Shown: piece by piece, positions 8,215 to 16,374 of the stretch
How positions within the stretch are numbered: the stretch's first letter is position 1
How the letters are laid out: every line of letters begins with the position of its first letter
Source of the DNA: Bacteroidota bacterium
Lineage (GTDB): Bacteria; Bacteroidota; Bacteroidia; Bacteroidales; Prolixibacteraceae
DNA: 33,077 nucleotides
Assembly: GCA_023412195.1 (NCBI GenBank)
Contig: JAEYNZ010000084.1
Span: 1-33,077, forward strand
Reading direction: 5' to 3'
The notes under the pieces: model-generated
The model's database searches: none
The model's input: only the letters and a program-made list of their open reading frames with translations
What the model was told of the DNA's origin: nothing
Made by a program: the position numbers and the translations under genes

Positions 8215-8551
8215 TCAGTAAAGAGTATTATAGTCATATGAAAAATAATATTTTAAACGACCCTTCTGAATTTCCCGAGGGGTGACTTTAGGCCTGTGTG
8301 AATTATTTAGTGCATTGCAAAAGAGTGTTTTGTGCCCATCTTTCCGGGAGGATGTGAGGAGTCAGAATGACTCATAGAGAACGATGATTACATAAATTCC
8401 CTTATATTTCTTTTCATCGGGCTGTAAAGCTCTTTATTGACGGACTTGTGTCTTCTTGTCTTTTAACTATAATCAAAACCATTTAATTTTGGCATATATT
8501 TAAATGATTAATAATACCACCTGTTAAAGCCCGTTACTTTTATAAATGAAT
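8215..8551. other. Non-coding stretch after the tandem repeat
   Basis: No convincing gene. Two small hairpins are visible: 8260-8266 (ACCCTTC) with 8277-8283 (GAGGGGT), one G-T pair and a 10-base loop; and GAGTCA-GAA-TGACTC at 8359-8373, a perfect 6-bp stem with a 3-base loop. ACTTGTGTCTTCTTGTC at 8444-8460 is an inverted, degenerate piece of the tandem repeat motif. The stretch looks like decayed intergenic repeat material. Confidence 0.5.
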
Positions 8552-8559
8552 TATATTTG
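8552..8559 (+). promoter_or_regulatory. Bacteroidota -7 promoter element for the SPOR-purF unit
   Basis: TATATTTG matches TAnnTTTG exactly and is followed by CACC. It lies 19 bases before the ATG at 8579 and inside the longer open frame starting at 8546, so it also supports the later start. It probably drives both the SPOR gene and the overlapping PurF-like gene. Confidence 0.62.
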
Positions 8560-8578
8560 CACCTTCAATAAATGGAAA

Positions 8579-9067
8579 ATGAAGCGGTCTCTGTTTATAA
8601 TACTTGCTGGATTACTTGTTTGTCACCTTGCAGGTGCACAGGTAACTTTCCCGGGGAGATCTGAATATAATCCCAGAGAACCTTCTGAAGCAGAATCAGG
8701 GCCTTCACACTTGCTGAAAAGGATTCAGGTCAACCAGGATCCGCGCCTCAACAACATGCTGGAATGGCATACCGAGAACAATAAAAAGAGGGATGGAATA
8801 TCGGGATACCGGGTTGAAATATTTTTTAGTTCAAGTTTCAATGCAAAGGATCAGGCCCTGAACAAGAAGAAGGAATTTCTTGCCAAATATGGCGAATACA
8901 ATGTCCATGTTAAATATACTGCACCTAATTTCCGTGTGCGCGTGGGTGATTTCAGGACTAAAAATGAGGCTTTAAAACTTCTCAGAAGAATTCAGAAGGA
9001 TTATCCGGGTGCTTTTATTGTACCTGATACCATTGATTTTCCATTGCTGACACCAGAAGAAATATGA
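8579..9067 (+). CDS. Exported SPOR domain protein
   Basis: A 162-residue protein with an N-terminal signal peptide (MKRSLFIILAGLLVCHLAGA) and a C-terminal SPOR domain. SPOR domains bind denuded peptidoglycan glycan strands, usually at division sites. The domain covers about residues 70-155: GYRVEIFFSSSF, then the helix rich in Lys/Glu, then APNFRVRVGDFRTKNEA, which is the typical SPOR core (VRVG.F). The start at 8579 was chosen because it gives a clean signal peptide and follows the promoter element. Its stop overlaps the start of the PurF-like gene as ATGA. A periplasmic peptidoglycan-binding role is likely; a link to purine metabolism is not implied by the overlap alone. Confidence 0.88.
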   Translation: MKRSLFIILAGLLVCHLAGAQVTFPGRSEYNPREPSEAESGPSHLLKRIQVNQDPRLNNMLEWHTENNKKRDGISGYRVEIFFSSSFNAKDQALNKKKEFLAKYGEYNVHVKYTAPNFRVRVGDFRTKNEALKLLRRIQKDYPGAFIVPDTIDFPLLTPEEI

Positions 9068-10962
9068 GCGACCAGATAAAGCATGAATGCGGAATAGCTT
9101 TAATCAGATTACTGAAACCATTATCCTATTATAAGGAAAGATACGGTACCTGGAGGTATGGGTTGAATAAGCTCTACCTGCTGATGGAGAAACAGCATAA
9201 CCGTGGTCAGGATGGTGCGGGAATGGTTTGTGTGAAGGATCACCTGAAACCGGGAAGTACATATATGAACCGCTACCGTTCAATAGAACCAAATCCCATC
9301 CTCGATGTATTCGATAAAGTTAACAAACCACTTAAAAAAGCCGCACGCAATGGTGTTGATGTAGAAGACTGCGGATGGGCTTATGAAAATTATCCTTTTG
9401 CAGGAGAACTATATCTTGGTCATCTCAGGTATGGTACATTTGGCAAGAACAGCATCGATTTTGTCCATCCGGTTATGAGGCAAAACAACTGGAAGTCCAG
9501 AAACCTGGTATTGGCCGGCAACTTTAACCTGACAAATACCGACGAGTTATTCAACCTTCTTGTTGATCTGGGGCAGCATCCTAAAGCATATACCGACACA
9601 GTAACGGCACTTGAAAAAGTCGGTCATTTCCTTGATGAGGAAAACCAGTTGCTTTTCAGGAAATATAAAAGTGAAGGTTATAAAAACAGTGATATTTCAC
9701 CTTTGATTGAAGAGAAGCTTGATATCCAGAATATCCTGGAACGGGCGACAAAAGATTGGGATGGCGGGTATGCCATGGCCGGACTGATCGGGCATGGTGA
9801 TGCTTTTGTTGTAAGAGATCCATGGGGAATAAGGCCGGCCCATTATTACCAGGACGATGAGATAGTGGTTGTAGCCTCCGAACGCCCTGTCATCCAGACT
9901 GTCATGAACGTCGGATGGGAAAAGGTAAAGGAAATAGCTCCCGGTGAAGCCCTCATAATAAAGAAGAAAGGTAATGTATCCCGGCAAATGATCAGGCCAC
10001 CGCACAAGAGGTCATCATGCTCTTTCGAAAGGATCTATTTTTCAAGGGGCAGCGATCGCAGTATATACCAGGAACGGAAAGAACTGGGGCGCCTGCTCAG
10101 CCCGGCGATCCTGAAAGCTGTGGATTATAATTTTGAGGATACTGTTTTTTCCTATATCCCCAACACCGCAGAAACTGCCTTTTCAGGAATGATAGAAGGA
10201 ATCAGGGAATACCTTACAGGCTGGAAAATTGAAAGACTGAAGGAAGGAAATGGAAGCATGACAGATGATTACATCAAGCAGATCATCTCGATGGAACCCA
10301 GGGTAGAAAAAATAGCTGTCAAGGATGTTAAACTGCGTACTTTCATTGCCGATGACGCCAGTCGCGACGATCTGGTGGCACATGTGTATGATGTTACTTA
10401 TGGGGTTATCAGGAACAATATCGATACCCTGATTGTGATTGATGATTCGATCGTCAGGGGGACTACCCTTAAAAAGAGCATTCTCAGGATACTGGACAGG
10501 CTGCACCCGAAAAAAATCATTATTGTTTCATCTGCCCCCCAAATCAGGTATCCGGATTGTTACGGCATTGATATGACCCGTTTGGGAACTTTTGCTGCAT
10601 TCAATGGTGCCATCGAGCTTCTGAAACAGCATAAGATGGAACATGTTATTGATGAGGTTTACAATAAATGCAAGGAGCAGGAACATTTGTCGAAGGAAGA
10701 AATGGTGAATTATGTACGTGACATATACCGTCCTTTCACGCCGGAACAGATATCAGCCAAGATTGCTGAACTTCTTAAACCTGATGATTGTAATGCAGAA
10801 GTAGAAATTATATTCCAGACCATTGAAAATCTTCATGCTGCATGTCCCAACGATACCGGCGACTGGTATTTTACAGGCAATTATCCGACTCCGGGAGGTA
10901 ACCGGGTAGTGAATTCCTCTTTCATAAATTATATTGAAGGCAAAAATCAGCGGGCATATTAG
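9064..10962 (+). CDS. Long PurF-like glutamine amidotransferase/phosphoribosyltransferase
   Basis: Homologue of amidophosphoribosyltransferase, which makes 5-phosphoribosylamine from PRPP and glutamine as the first step of purine synthesis. The N-terminal half is a class II glutaminase: Cys9 in HECGI would be the nucleophile after leader removal, with NRGQDGAGM (46-54), GHLRYGTFG (119-127) and AGNFN (151-155). The C-terminal half has the PRPP loop VIDDSIVRGTT (458-468) and RYPDCYGIDM (495-504). At 632 residues it is well over the usual 470-500, with extra segments around 20-110, 190-230 and at the C-terminus. Bacteroidota often carry such a long copy beside a normal PurF, so this may be a paralogue with a changed role. 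Starts four bases inside the SPOR gene. Confidence 0.85.
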   Translation: MSDQIKHECGIALIRLLKPLSYYKERYGTWRYGLNKLYLLMEKQHNRGQDGAGMVCVKDHLKPGSTYMNRYRSIEPNPILDVFDKVNKPLKKAARNGVDVEDCGWAYENYPFAGELYLGHLRYGTFGKNSIDFVHPVMRQNNWKSRNLVLAGNFNLTNTDELFNLLVDLGQHPKAYTDTVTALEKVGHFLDEENQLLFRKYKSEGYKNSDISPLIEEKLDIQNILERATKDWDGGYAMAGLIGHGDAFVVRDPWGIRPAHYYQDDEIVVVASERPVIQTVMNVGWEKVKEIAPGEALIIKKKGNVSRQMIRPPHKRSSCSFERIYFSRGSDRSIYQERKELGRLLSPAILKAVDYNFEDTVFSYIPNTAETAFSGMIEGIREYLTGWKIERLKEGNGSMTDDYIKQIISMEPRVEKIAVKDVKLRTFIADDASRDDLVAHVYDVTYGVIRNNIDTLIVIDDSIVRGTTLKKSILRILDRLHPKKIIIVSSAPQIRYPDCYGIDMTRLGTFAAFNGAIELLKQHKMEHVIDEVYNKCKEQEHLSKEEMVNYVRDIYRPFTPEQISAKIAELLKPDDCNAEVEIIFQTIENLHAACPNDTGDWYFTGNYPTPGGNRVVNSSFINYIEGKNQRAY

Positions 10963-11014
10963 TTTTTTAGGCAGCTTATCAAACATTTTCAACTATAAGG
11001 TGTTAGTTATTATA

Positions 11015-11102
11015 CCTCTGGAAATGAAAGAAAAGATTGTCATGGCGTATTATTATCTTTCCTTCGGGAAAAAATTATCTTTCAGTTTTCAGAGGTTTTT
11101 TT
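11015..11102 (+). terminator. Structured 3' end after the PurF-like gene
   Basis: The arm at 11015-11031 (CCTCTGGAAATGAAAGA) pairs with 11078-11095 with one mismatch and one bulge. Seven T follow directly (11096-11102), as expected of an intrinsic terminator. Inside the loop, TTTCC-TTCG-GGAAA (11058-11071) forms a second hairpin with the very stable UUCG tetraloop. The structure is larger than a normal terminator. Confidence 0.55.
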
Positions 11103-11150
11103 ATTGGCTTTATTCAGGCTGATCTTTCCTGGTTTATTTTCTTAAAACTG

Positions 11151-11897
11151 CTAATATTTTACTCCTGCTAAATAAAACAGGATATTCAGGAATATGTAGG
11201 TCAGGATGATAACTGCGATGCCGTACACATTCAGCACTATAAGCAGAAGAAGCGAGATCGCTAAAAAAAGAAAGCGGTACCAGTTTTCCCTAAATTGAAA
11301 GTTTCTGAATTTTAGTGAAAACATGGGCATTGTGATCATGAGCATTCCGGCAGTAAAAATACCAAGCAATAAGAGTACGCGGGTAGAATACATCTGCTGA
11401 AATATACTCTGATAGCGGGGAAATTGAAGCATAATTCCCATAGATGCCCAAAAGATACCGTTAGCAGGTGTAGGGAGTCCCCTGAAGAAGTGGTCACCCG
11501 ACTGAAGTACATTGAAGCGGGCCAGTCTTAAAGCGCTCATAACCGGCACCAGAAGAGCTGTCGAAAGGATCAGCCACTGGTACCAGTTGGCTGAAATGTT
11601 GTAGATGGGCTGGTTATCTCCAAAAAGTGAAAATTCCAGCAGTGTGAAAAGAATGGCAGCAGGTGCAAGTCCGAAGGATACCAGGTCGGCCAGGGAATCC
11701 AGTTCCTTTCCCATCTCGGAATAGGCGTTCAGCAGCCGTGCTGCTACTCCGTCGAGAAAATCCAGAACGGAAGCAAGAAATATAAATATGCCTGCCCAGA
11801 TCAGGTGTCCGTCTACTGCAAATATAACAGCCAGTGAACCGGAAACCAGGTTCAGTGAAGTTATTGCATTGGGTATCACCCGGAGCACCTGTCTCAT
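11151..11897 (-). CDS. pssA: CDP-diacylglycerol-serine O-phosphatidyltransferase
   Basis: Makes phosphatidylserine from CDP-diacylglycerol and serine at the inner membrane, the step before phosphatidylserine decarboxylase. The CDP-alcohol phosphatidyltransferase signature D-G-x2-A-R-x8-G-x3-D-x3-D is complete: DGVAAR, then G, D and D in GKELDSLAD (about residues 49-71). The rest of the 248 residues is strongly hydrophobic, with about seven membrane segments, and ends in a short tail. It starts 9 bases after the psd stop, so the two are translated from one message and act in sequence. The gene order cdsA-psd-pssA places three consecutive phosphatidylethanolamine enzymes together. Confidence 0.95.
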   Translation of the reverse strand: MRQVLRVIPNAITSLNLVSGSLAVIFAVDGHLIWAGIFIFLASVLDFLDGVAARLLNAYSEMGKELDSLADLVSFGLAPAAILFTLLEFSLFGDNQPIYNISANWYQWLILSTALLVPVMSALRLARFNVLQSGDHFFRGLPTPANGIFWASMGIMLQFPRYQSIFQQMYSTRVLLLLGIFTAGMLMITMPMFSLKFRNFQFRENWYRFLFLAISLLLLIVLNVYGIAVIILTYIFLNILFYLAGVKY

Positions 11898-11906
11898 TTG
11901 TACAGT

Positions 11907-12563
11907 TTATTTAATGGTTGCGATGATGGTTTTACCACTGACTGTTTTTTGACGCAGCTGAACCTGTACCTGTGCATCGGTTGGCAGGAATACATCGACA
12001 CGGGAGCCAAAACGGATGAAGCCGTACTCCTGACCCTGCTCCACTGTATCACCTTTTATTTTATAGTTAATGATACGCTGGGCAACTGTACCTGCGATCT
12101 GGCGTGCCAACACTTCCATTCCCTCAGGAGTCCTGATCACAGTAGACCACCGTTCATTTTTCTCTGAAGATTTCTTTACAAAAGCAGGATAAAAAACCCC
12201 TTTCGTATGATGACTGTAAACCACTTCTCCATCAACAGGAGCCCTGTTCTGGTGTACATTGAGCGGTGACATAAAAATTGATACCTGGAGCCGTTCTTCC
12301 TTGAAATACTCTTTCTCATGCACGGTTGCTATCTCAACAACTACTCCGTCTGCAGGAGCCAGCACATGCTTTACATTTCTGTCGATTAACCTGTCGGGCT
12401 CCCTGAAAAAATATACGATCAGTGCTGCCAGTAACAGTGAGGCTGCCATAAGAAAATAGAAGATGAAATGATCTCTGAGAAATACATATATGATGGCATC
12501 AATCACAGCAATGAAGAAAAATGCCACTGGTATTACTTTGTATCCTTCTTTATGAATTTTCAT
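11907..12563 (-). CDS. psd: Phosphatidylserine decarboxylase proenzyme
   Basis: Converts phosphatidylserine to phosphatidylethanolamine. The proenzyme cleaves itself before a serine that becomes the pyruvoyl group: FGS at 185-187, so Ser187 is the expected site. Other conserved blocks are FFREPDR (52-58), LAPADGVV (68-75) and FMSPLNVHQNR (97-107). Two hydrophobic segments at about 8-28 and 32-52 anchor it in the membrane. 218 residues fits the short PSD type. The ATG at 12563 was chosen because MKIHKEGY is the usual beginning in this group; the in-frame ATG at 12605 would add 14 residues with no family likeness. It has its own upstream promoter element although it follows cdsA. Confidence 0.93.
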   Translation of the reverse strand: MKIHKEGYKVIPVAFFFIAVIDAIIYVFLRDHFIFYFLMAASLLLAALIVYFFREPDRLIDRNVKHVLAPADGVVVEIATVHEKEYFKEERLQVSIFMSPLNVHQNRAPVDGEVVYSHHTKGVFYPAFVKKSSEKNERWSTVIRTPEGMEVLARQIAGTVAQRIINYKIKGDTVEQGQEYGFIRFGSRVDVFLPTDAQVQVQLRQKTVSGKTIIATIK

Positions 12564-12601
12564 CTGTAAACAATTTATTTTTAAATGGCCGGATGGAACC
12601 C

Positions 12602-12642
12602 GCATGATGAATTTCCACCTTTATTATGCTAATGAATCATGC
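12602..12642 (-). other. Inverted repeat in the psd leader
   Basis: GCATGAT at 12602-12608 and ATCATGC at 12636-12642 are perfect 7-base inverted arms around a 27-base loop. They lie between the psd promoter element and the chosen start codon. The closely related CCGG-CTT-CCGG hairpin at 12665-12675 is also in this leader. A role in controlling psd translation is possible but unproven. Confidence 0.35.
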
Positions 12643-12698
12643 TCGTTTCATGTTCAATATTTTATCCGGCTTCCGGTAAATATTTTCTGAAAATTGTG

Positions 12699-12706
12699 CA
12701 AAAATA
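12699..12706 (-). promoter_or_regulatory. Bacteroidota -7 promoter element for psd-pssA
   Basis: On the minus strand 12706-12699 reads TATTTTTG followed by CA, an exact TAnnTTTG. It lies 14 bases beyond the cdsA stop and about 135 bases before the psd ATG. This would give psd-pssA a long leader and a promoter separate from that of rsfS-ftsH-cdsA. Confidence 0.6.
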
Positions 12707-12720
12707 CATTTTTTTTCAGC

Positions 12721-13548
12721 TTAAAGATTGCCTGACAAAGAAAGCCAAACATAGATAACAGGTATAACAAACAAAAGACTGTCGAATCTGTCGAGCAGTC
12801 CACCGTGACCTGGCAGCATGGTTCCTGAATCTTTAACATTGAGCCTGCGCTTGATGATCGATTCAAAAAGATCGCCAAGTGTGCCGAAAACAACTACCAG
12901 GACAGAAATAAACAGCCATTCGGGCACTGTAAGCTGAATAAATAACTTTGAGTTTAAATAACCCATCAATAAAGCACCAATGGTACCACCAATGCATCCT
13001 TCCCACGATTTATTGGGTGATATCTTTTTATTCAGTTTGTGCTTACCAAACCTGGAACCCGCAACGTAAGCCATGGAATCATATACCCAAACCATAAGGA
13101 ATACGCCAATCAGCACGTTTGAGTTAAACACAGGATAGTTCGGATAGCCAGGATGAACAATGAAATTCAGCAGGCTAAAAGGCACAGCCACATAAACAAA
13201 GCCGGTGAAGGTAATGGCACTGTTCTGCAGGATGCCCGATCGTAGACTAAATGCTTCAAATAAAAATATAAAAGTCAGTGCAGGTATGAAAATCAGGTAC
13301 GATTTAACAGGCAGAATGTTGTTTACCATCCCAAAGCAAACAAGGAAAAAAAGTACCCCAAGAGCCAGTCCGGTATTCTTTCGGGGCCTGCTGCGGGCTT
13401 TTTCTACAAGTTTGTAAAACTCAAGTTGAGTAAAATAAAGGAATGTACCGAAAACAACAGCAAACAGAATCGGGTGGAAGGCTGCACCAGCCAACATCAG
13501 AATAATATATACAACTCCTGTTACAGAACGCCTGGTTAAATCTTTCAA
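12721..13548 (-). CDS. cdsA: Phosphatidate cytidylyltransferase
   Basis: Makes CDP-diacylglycerol from phosphatidic acid and CTP, the branch point of phospholipid synthesis, in the inner membrane. The CdsA signature is complete near the C-terminus: SIIKRRLNVKDSG followed by PGHGGLLDRFDS (about 230-262). The 275 residues contain about eight hydrophobic segments. There is no ATG near the expected N-terminus. The start is taken as TTG at 13548, where it overlaps the stop of the DUF2007 gene as TTGA; this gives MKDLTRRSVTG, a normal family beginning, and the first internal Met lies 17 residues in. Translation therefore probably depends on reinitiation after the DUF2007 gene. Confidence 0.93.
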   Translation of the reverse strand: MKDLTRRSVTGVVYIILMLAGAAFHPILFAVVFGTFLYFTQLEFYKLVEKARSRPRKNTGLALGVLFFLVCFGMVNNILPVKSYLIFIPALTFIFLFEAFSLRSGILQNSAITFTGFVYVAVPFSLLNFIVHPGYPNYPVFNSNVLIGVFLMVWVYDSMAYVAGSRFGKHKLNKKISPNKSWEGCIGGTIGALLMGYLNSKLFIQLTVPEWLFISVLVVVFGTLGDLFESIIKRRLNVKDSGTMLPGHGGLLDRFDSLLFVIPVIYVWLSLSGNL

Positions 13549-13751
13549 TGTTTCAAATCTTTAAGAAGCTCCAGGGCTTTTTGTTCATCATTTGCTTTTA
13601 CATAAACAGAAATTTCACCAAAAGTCTGGTAGGCTGAATCATGCTGATTAAGCATGATTCCTTGAATACCTTCATTTTCCAGAATATCTATTGCCATGGT
13701 TGCCTTGTATTCATGTGCAGTATGATAAACCTCTATCCAGCCTTGCTCCAT
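13545..13751 (-). CDS. DUF2007 small protein (putative signal-transducing protein)
   Basis: A 68-residue protein of the DUF2007 family, which has a small ferredoxin-like fold and no established function. Visible features are the first strand EVYHTAHEYKATMAIDILENEGI, with the helix that typifies the family, and YVKANDEQKALELLKDL near the end. In Bacteroidota it commonly sits between ftsH and cdsA, as here: 17 bases after the ftsH stop and overlapping cdsA by four bases. That steady position suggests a link to membrane protein or lipid control, but this is inference from context. Confidence 0.85.
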   Translation of the reverse strand: MEQGWIEVYHTAHEYKATMAIDILENEGIQGIMLNQHDSAYQTFGEISVYVKANDEQKALELLKDLKH

Positions 13752-13768
13752 ATCTGAAAAATTACTAT

Positions 13769-15841
13769 TTATGCTGATGCCTTATGTTTCTCGGGGTTTT
13801 CTTCCTTATAATCGACAGATTTTCCTGATTCGTCCGGTTTATTTTCCTGGATATTTTCACCATCCATCAATCTTTTTTCTTCCCATGGACGTTTTCCAAA
13901 GATAGCTTCCAGGTCTTCACTGAAAATTACTTCTCTCTCCAGCAGCAATTCTGCAAGTTTATGATGCCCTTCGGCATTCTCCATTAAAATCTCCTTGGCA
14001 CGAACGTATTGTGAATCTATAAGTATTTTAACTTCCTCATCAATCAGTTCAGCAGTTTTTTCGCTGTATGGTTTTGAGAAGGTATAATCGGTTTGTCCGG
14101 TAGAATCATAAAAACTCACTGTTCCCACCCTTTCACTCATGCCGAAGATACTTACCATGGCATAAGCCTGTTTTGTTATTTTTTCAAGGTCATTCTGGGC
14201 ACCTGAGGAGATACGTTTGAACACCAGTTCCTCGGCAGCTCTTCCTCCAAGGGCAGAGCACATCTCATCGAGAAGTTGTTCCTTAGTTGTAATAGACCTC
14301 TCTTCGGGCAGGTACCATGCTGCACCAAGTGCTTTTCCTCTTGGTACAATAGTTACCTTTACCAGAGGATGCGCATATTCCAGAAGCCAGCTGATGGTAG
14401 CATGTCCGGCTTCATGATAGGCTATGGTTTTCTTTTCGTCTTTAGAAATGATTTTATTCTTTTTCTCCAGTCCGCCTATAATACGGTCTACTGCATCGAG
14501 GAAATCCTGTTTGGTAACATTTTCCCTGTTTCTGCGTGCTGCAATAAGGGCTGCTTCGTTACATACATTGGCTATATCAGCACCTGAGAACCCGGGCGTC
14601 TGTTTAGAAAGAAATTCTACTTTTACTTCCTCATTCAGTTTAAGCGGGCGGAGGTGCACTTTAAAGATTTCAGCCCTTTCCTGTAAATCAGGAAGTTCCA
14701 CATGAATCTGACGGTCGAACCTTCCGGCACGCATCAATGCACGGTCGAGTACATCGGCACGGTTGGTGGCAGCCAGGATGATTACCCCGCTGTTTGTGTC
14801 AAAACCATCCATTTCAGTCAGCAACTGGTTAAGGGTATTTTCCCTTTCATCGTTTGAACCAAAATTTGGATTCTTTCCGCGTGCACGTCCAATGGCATCA
14901 ATTTCGTCAATAAATACAATGCATGGAGCTTTTTCCTTAGCCTGTTTGAACAGGTCGCGTACGCGGCTGGCACCTACACCAACAAACATTTCCACGAAAT
15001 CGGAACCCGACATTGAGAAGAAAGGTACTTCGGCTTCACCTGCCACTGCCTTTGCAAGCAATGTTTTACCTGTTCCGGGAGGGCCTACAAGCAGGGCTCC
15101 CTTAGGAATTTTCCCACCTAATTTGGTGAATTTTGTTGGACTTTTCAGGAACTCTACAATTTCTTCTACTTCCTGCTTGGCTTCTGCCAGACCTGCCACA
15201 TCCTTGAAGGAGGTGGTAACCCTTTGGTCTTTATCAAATATTTTAGCCTGTGATTTACCTACATTGAAGATACCACCGGAGCCTCCGCCGGCGCCACGGC
15301 TCATCCTTCTGAATATCCAGAGCCACAGAATGATAATCAGTGCAAACGGACCAATCGTCCAGAGGATTTCCCCGGCCCAGTTCCGTTCTTCCCTGTATTC
15401 GGGCAACACTTCTGATTCAGATGTTTCCTGAGCTTCTCTCAGATTCCGCTCAAAAGTTTCAACTGACCCGATTGTGAATGTAAAATGAGGGCCTTCTTCC
15501 GAAGGTTTCTTGAAATGACTGCTGAACTCTTCTTCGTAAGTCTCCAGGCTGCTCTGTTTAATATAAATATTGGCTTTTTTCTCATTCACAACAACAATAC
15601 GTTCAATATCATTATTGGCGAGCATAGTGGAGCGGACTTCACTCCAGTTGGTCTCAACCGGGCCACTGCTGTTGCTCAGGTAATACTGGACTGCAATAAA
15701 AATAAGTGCTATAATGCCATATACCCAATATGCATTAAACTTTGGTGGCTTGTTGTTTTTCTTGTCACTCTTTTTTGTTCCCCCCGGTCTGAATTGGTTC
15801 GGAGGGGGAATTCTGTGTCTATTTTTAGTACTCTCTGTCAT
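13769..15841 (-). CDS. ftsH: ATP-dependent zinc metalloprotease FtsH
   Basis: Membrane-anchored AAA+ protease that extracts and degrades membrane and short-lived soluble proteins. Order of parts in 690 residues: basic cytoplasmic N-terminus (1-37), membrane segment 1 (about 38-56), periplasmic domain (57-155), membrane segment 2 (about 157-178), a glycine-rich linker, AAA+ module with Walker A GPPGTGKT (253-260) and Walker B IVFIDE (308-313), arginine fingers in RALMRAGRFDR (about 367-377), and zinc site HEAGH (476-480). The C-terminal 40 residues are charged and low in complexity. It begins 18 bases after the rsfS stop. In E. coli FtsH balances lipid A and phospholipid synthesis; its place before cdsA-psd-pssA is suggestive only. 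Confidence 0.98.
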   Translation of the reverse strand: MTESTKNRHRIPPPNQFRPGGTKKSDKKNNKPPKFNAYWVYGIIALIFIAVQYYLSNSSGPVETNWSEVRSTMLANNDIERIVVVNEKKANIYIKQSSLETYEEEFSSHFKKPSEEGPHFTFTIGSVETFERNLREAQETSESEVLPEYREERNWAGEILWTIGPFALIIILWLWIFRRMSRGAGGGSGGIFNVGKSQAKIFDKDQRVTTSFKDVAGLAEAKQEVEEIVEFLKSPTKFTKLGGKIPKGALLVGPPGTGKTLLAKAVAGEAEVPFFSMSGSDFVEMFVGVGASRVRDLFKQAKEKAPCIVFIDEIDAIGRARGKNPNFGSNDERENTLNQLLTEMDGFDTNSGVIILAATNRADVLDRALMRAGRFDRQIHVELPDLQERAEIFKVHLRPLKLNEEVKVEFLSKQTPGFSGADIANVCNEAALIAARRNRENVTKQDFLDAVDRIIGGLEKKNKIISKDEKKTIAYHEAGHATISWLLEYAHPLVKVTIVPRGKALGAAWYLPEERSITTKEQLLDEMCSALGGRAAEELVFKRISSGAQNDLEKITKQAYAMVSIFGMSERVGTVSFYDSTGQTDYTFSKPYSEKTAELIDEEVKILIDSQYVRAKEILMENAEGHHKLAELLLEREVIFSEDLEAIFGKRPWEEKRLMDGENIQENKPDESGKSVDYKEENPEKHKASA

Positions 15842-15859
15842 ATCTGATTTTCCTGTTTT

Positions 15860-16219
15860 TCAATCTGTTTTTATTATTTTTGCATCCGACCAAAGTCCTT
15901 CTAGGTTATAAAAAACTCTGGCCTGTTCCTGAAATACATGCACCACTATTTCTCCAAAATCAAGTAAAATCCATGATGCATTCCGGTATCCTTCCGTATG
16001 CCATGCGTCCTGTCCTGTATCTGATTTAACAGTTTCCTCTACCGATTGTGCAATGGAACTTACATGTGTGGAAGAATTTCCATGGCAAATAATAAAAAAA
16101 CCGCATTCTGTATGATGTATCGTATTTAAATCTATAATTGTTAATTCTTTTCCTTTAATTTTTCTTATCCCTTCAAGGATTGCTTCTTTTAAATGTTCTG
16201 TTTGTATTTCAATATTCAT
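15860..16219 (-). CDS. rsfS: Ribosomal silencing factor RsfS
   Basis: Binds ribosomal protein uL14 and blocks joining of the subunits when nutrients are short. The RsfS/Iojap domain fills nearly the whole 119 residues: AILEGIRKIKGKELTIIDL, then the conserved FFIICHGNSSTHVSSIA (about 41-57, usually FVIATG.S..H..A) and WILLDFGEIVVHVF (about 83-96). It is the first gene of the run with ftsH, DUF2007 and cdsA. An exact -7 element lies 19 bases upstream of its ATG. Confidence 0.93.
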   Translation of the reverse strand: MNIEIQTEHLKEAILEGIRKIKGKELTIIDLNTIHHTECGFFIICHGNSSTHVSSIAQSVEETVKSDTGQDAWHTEGYRNASWILLDFGEIVVHVFQEQARVFYNLEGLWSDAKIIKTD

Positions 16220-16237
16220 AAATTGCTTTTAACACTA

Positions 16238-16245
16238 CAAAGATA
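16238..16245 (-). promoter_or_regulatory. Bacteroidota -7 promoter element for the rsfS-ftsH operon
   Basis: On the minus strand 16245-16238 reads TATCTTTG, an exact TAnnTTTG, 18 bases before the rsfS ATG. On the other strand a one-off match (CAAATTTG, 16319-16326) lies before birA, so the 155-base gap probably holds two divergent promoters. Confidence 0.58.
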
Positions 16246-16374
16246 TACTTTTTGCATTACTTCGAATTTGTAATTTTTCAATAACAAAAACGGAGAAGGT
16301 TCCTAATAAAAAAAACATCAAATTTGTGCATAACAAATTTACAGTCTGATAAGTTAATATATTTTAAAGTAAAA

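Noticed and set aside
8417..8435. TCGGGCTGTAAAGCTCTTT resembles a conserved stretch of 16S rRNA
   Set aside because: The match is about 19 bases with no rRNA-like flanks on either side, so it is most likely chance.
14763..15431. 222-codon plus-strand ORF inside ftsH
   Set aside because: Antisense shadow of a well-supported gene; serine-rich and without domain likeness.
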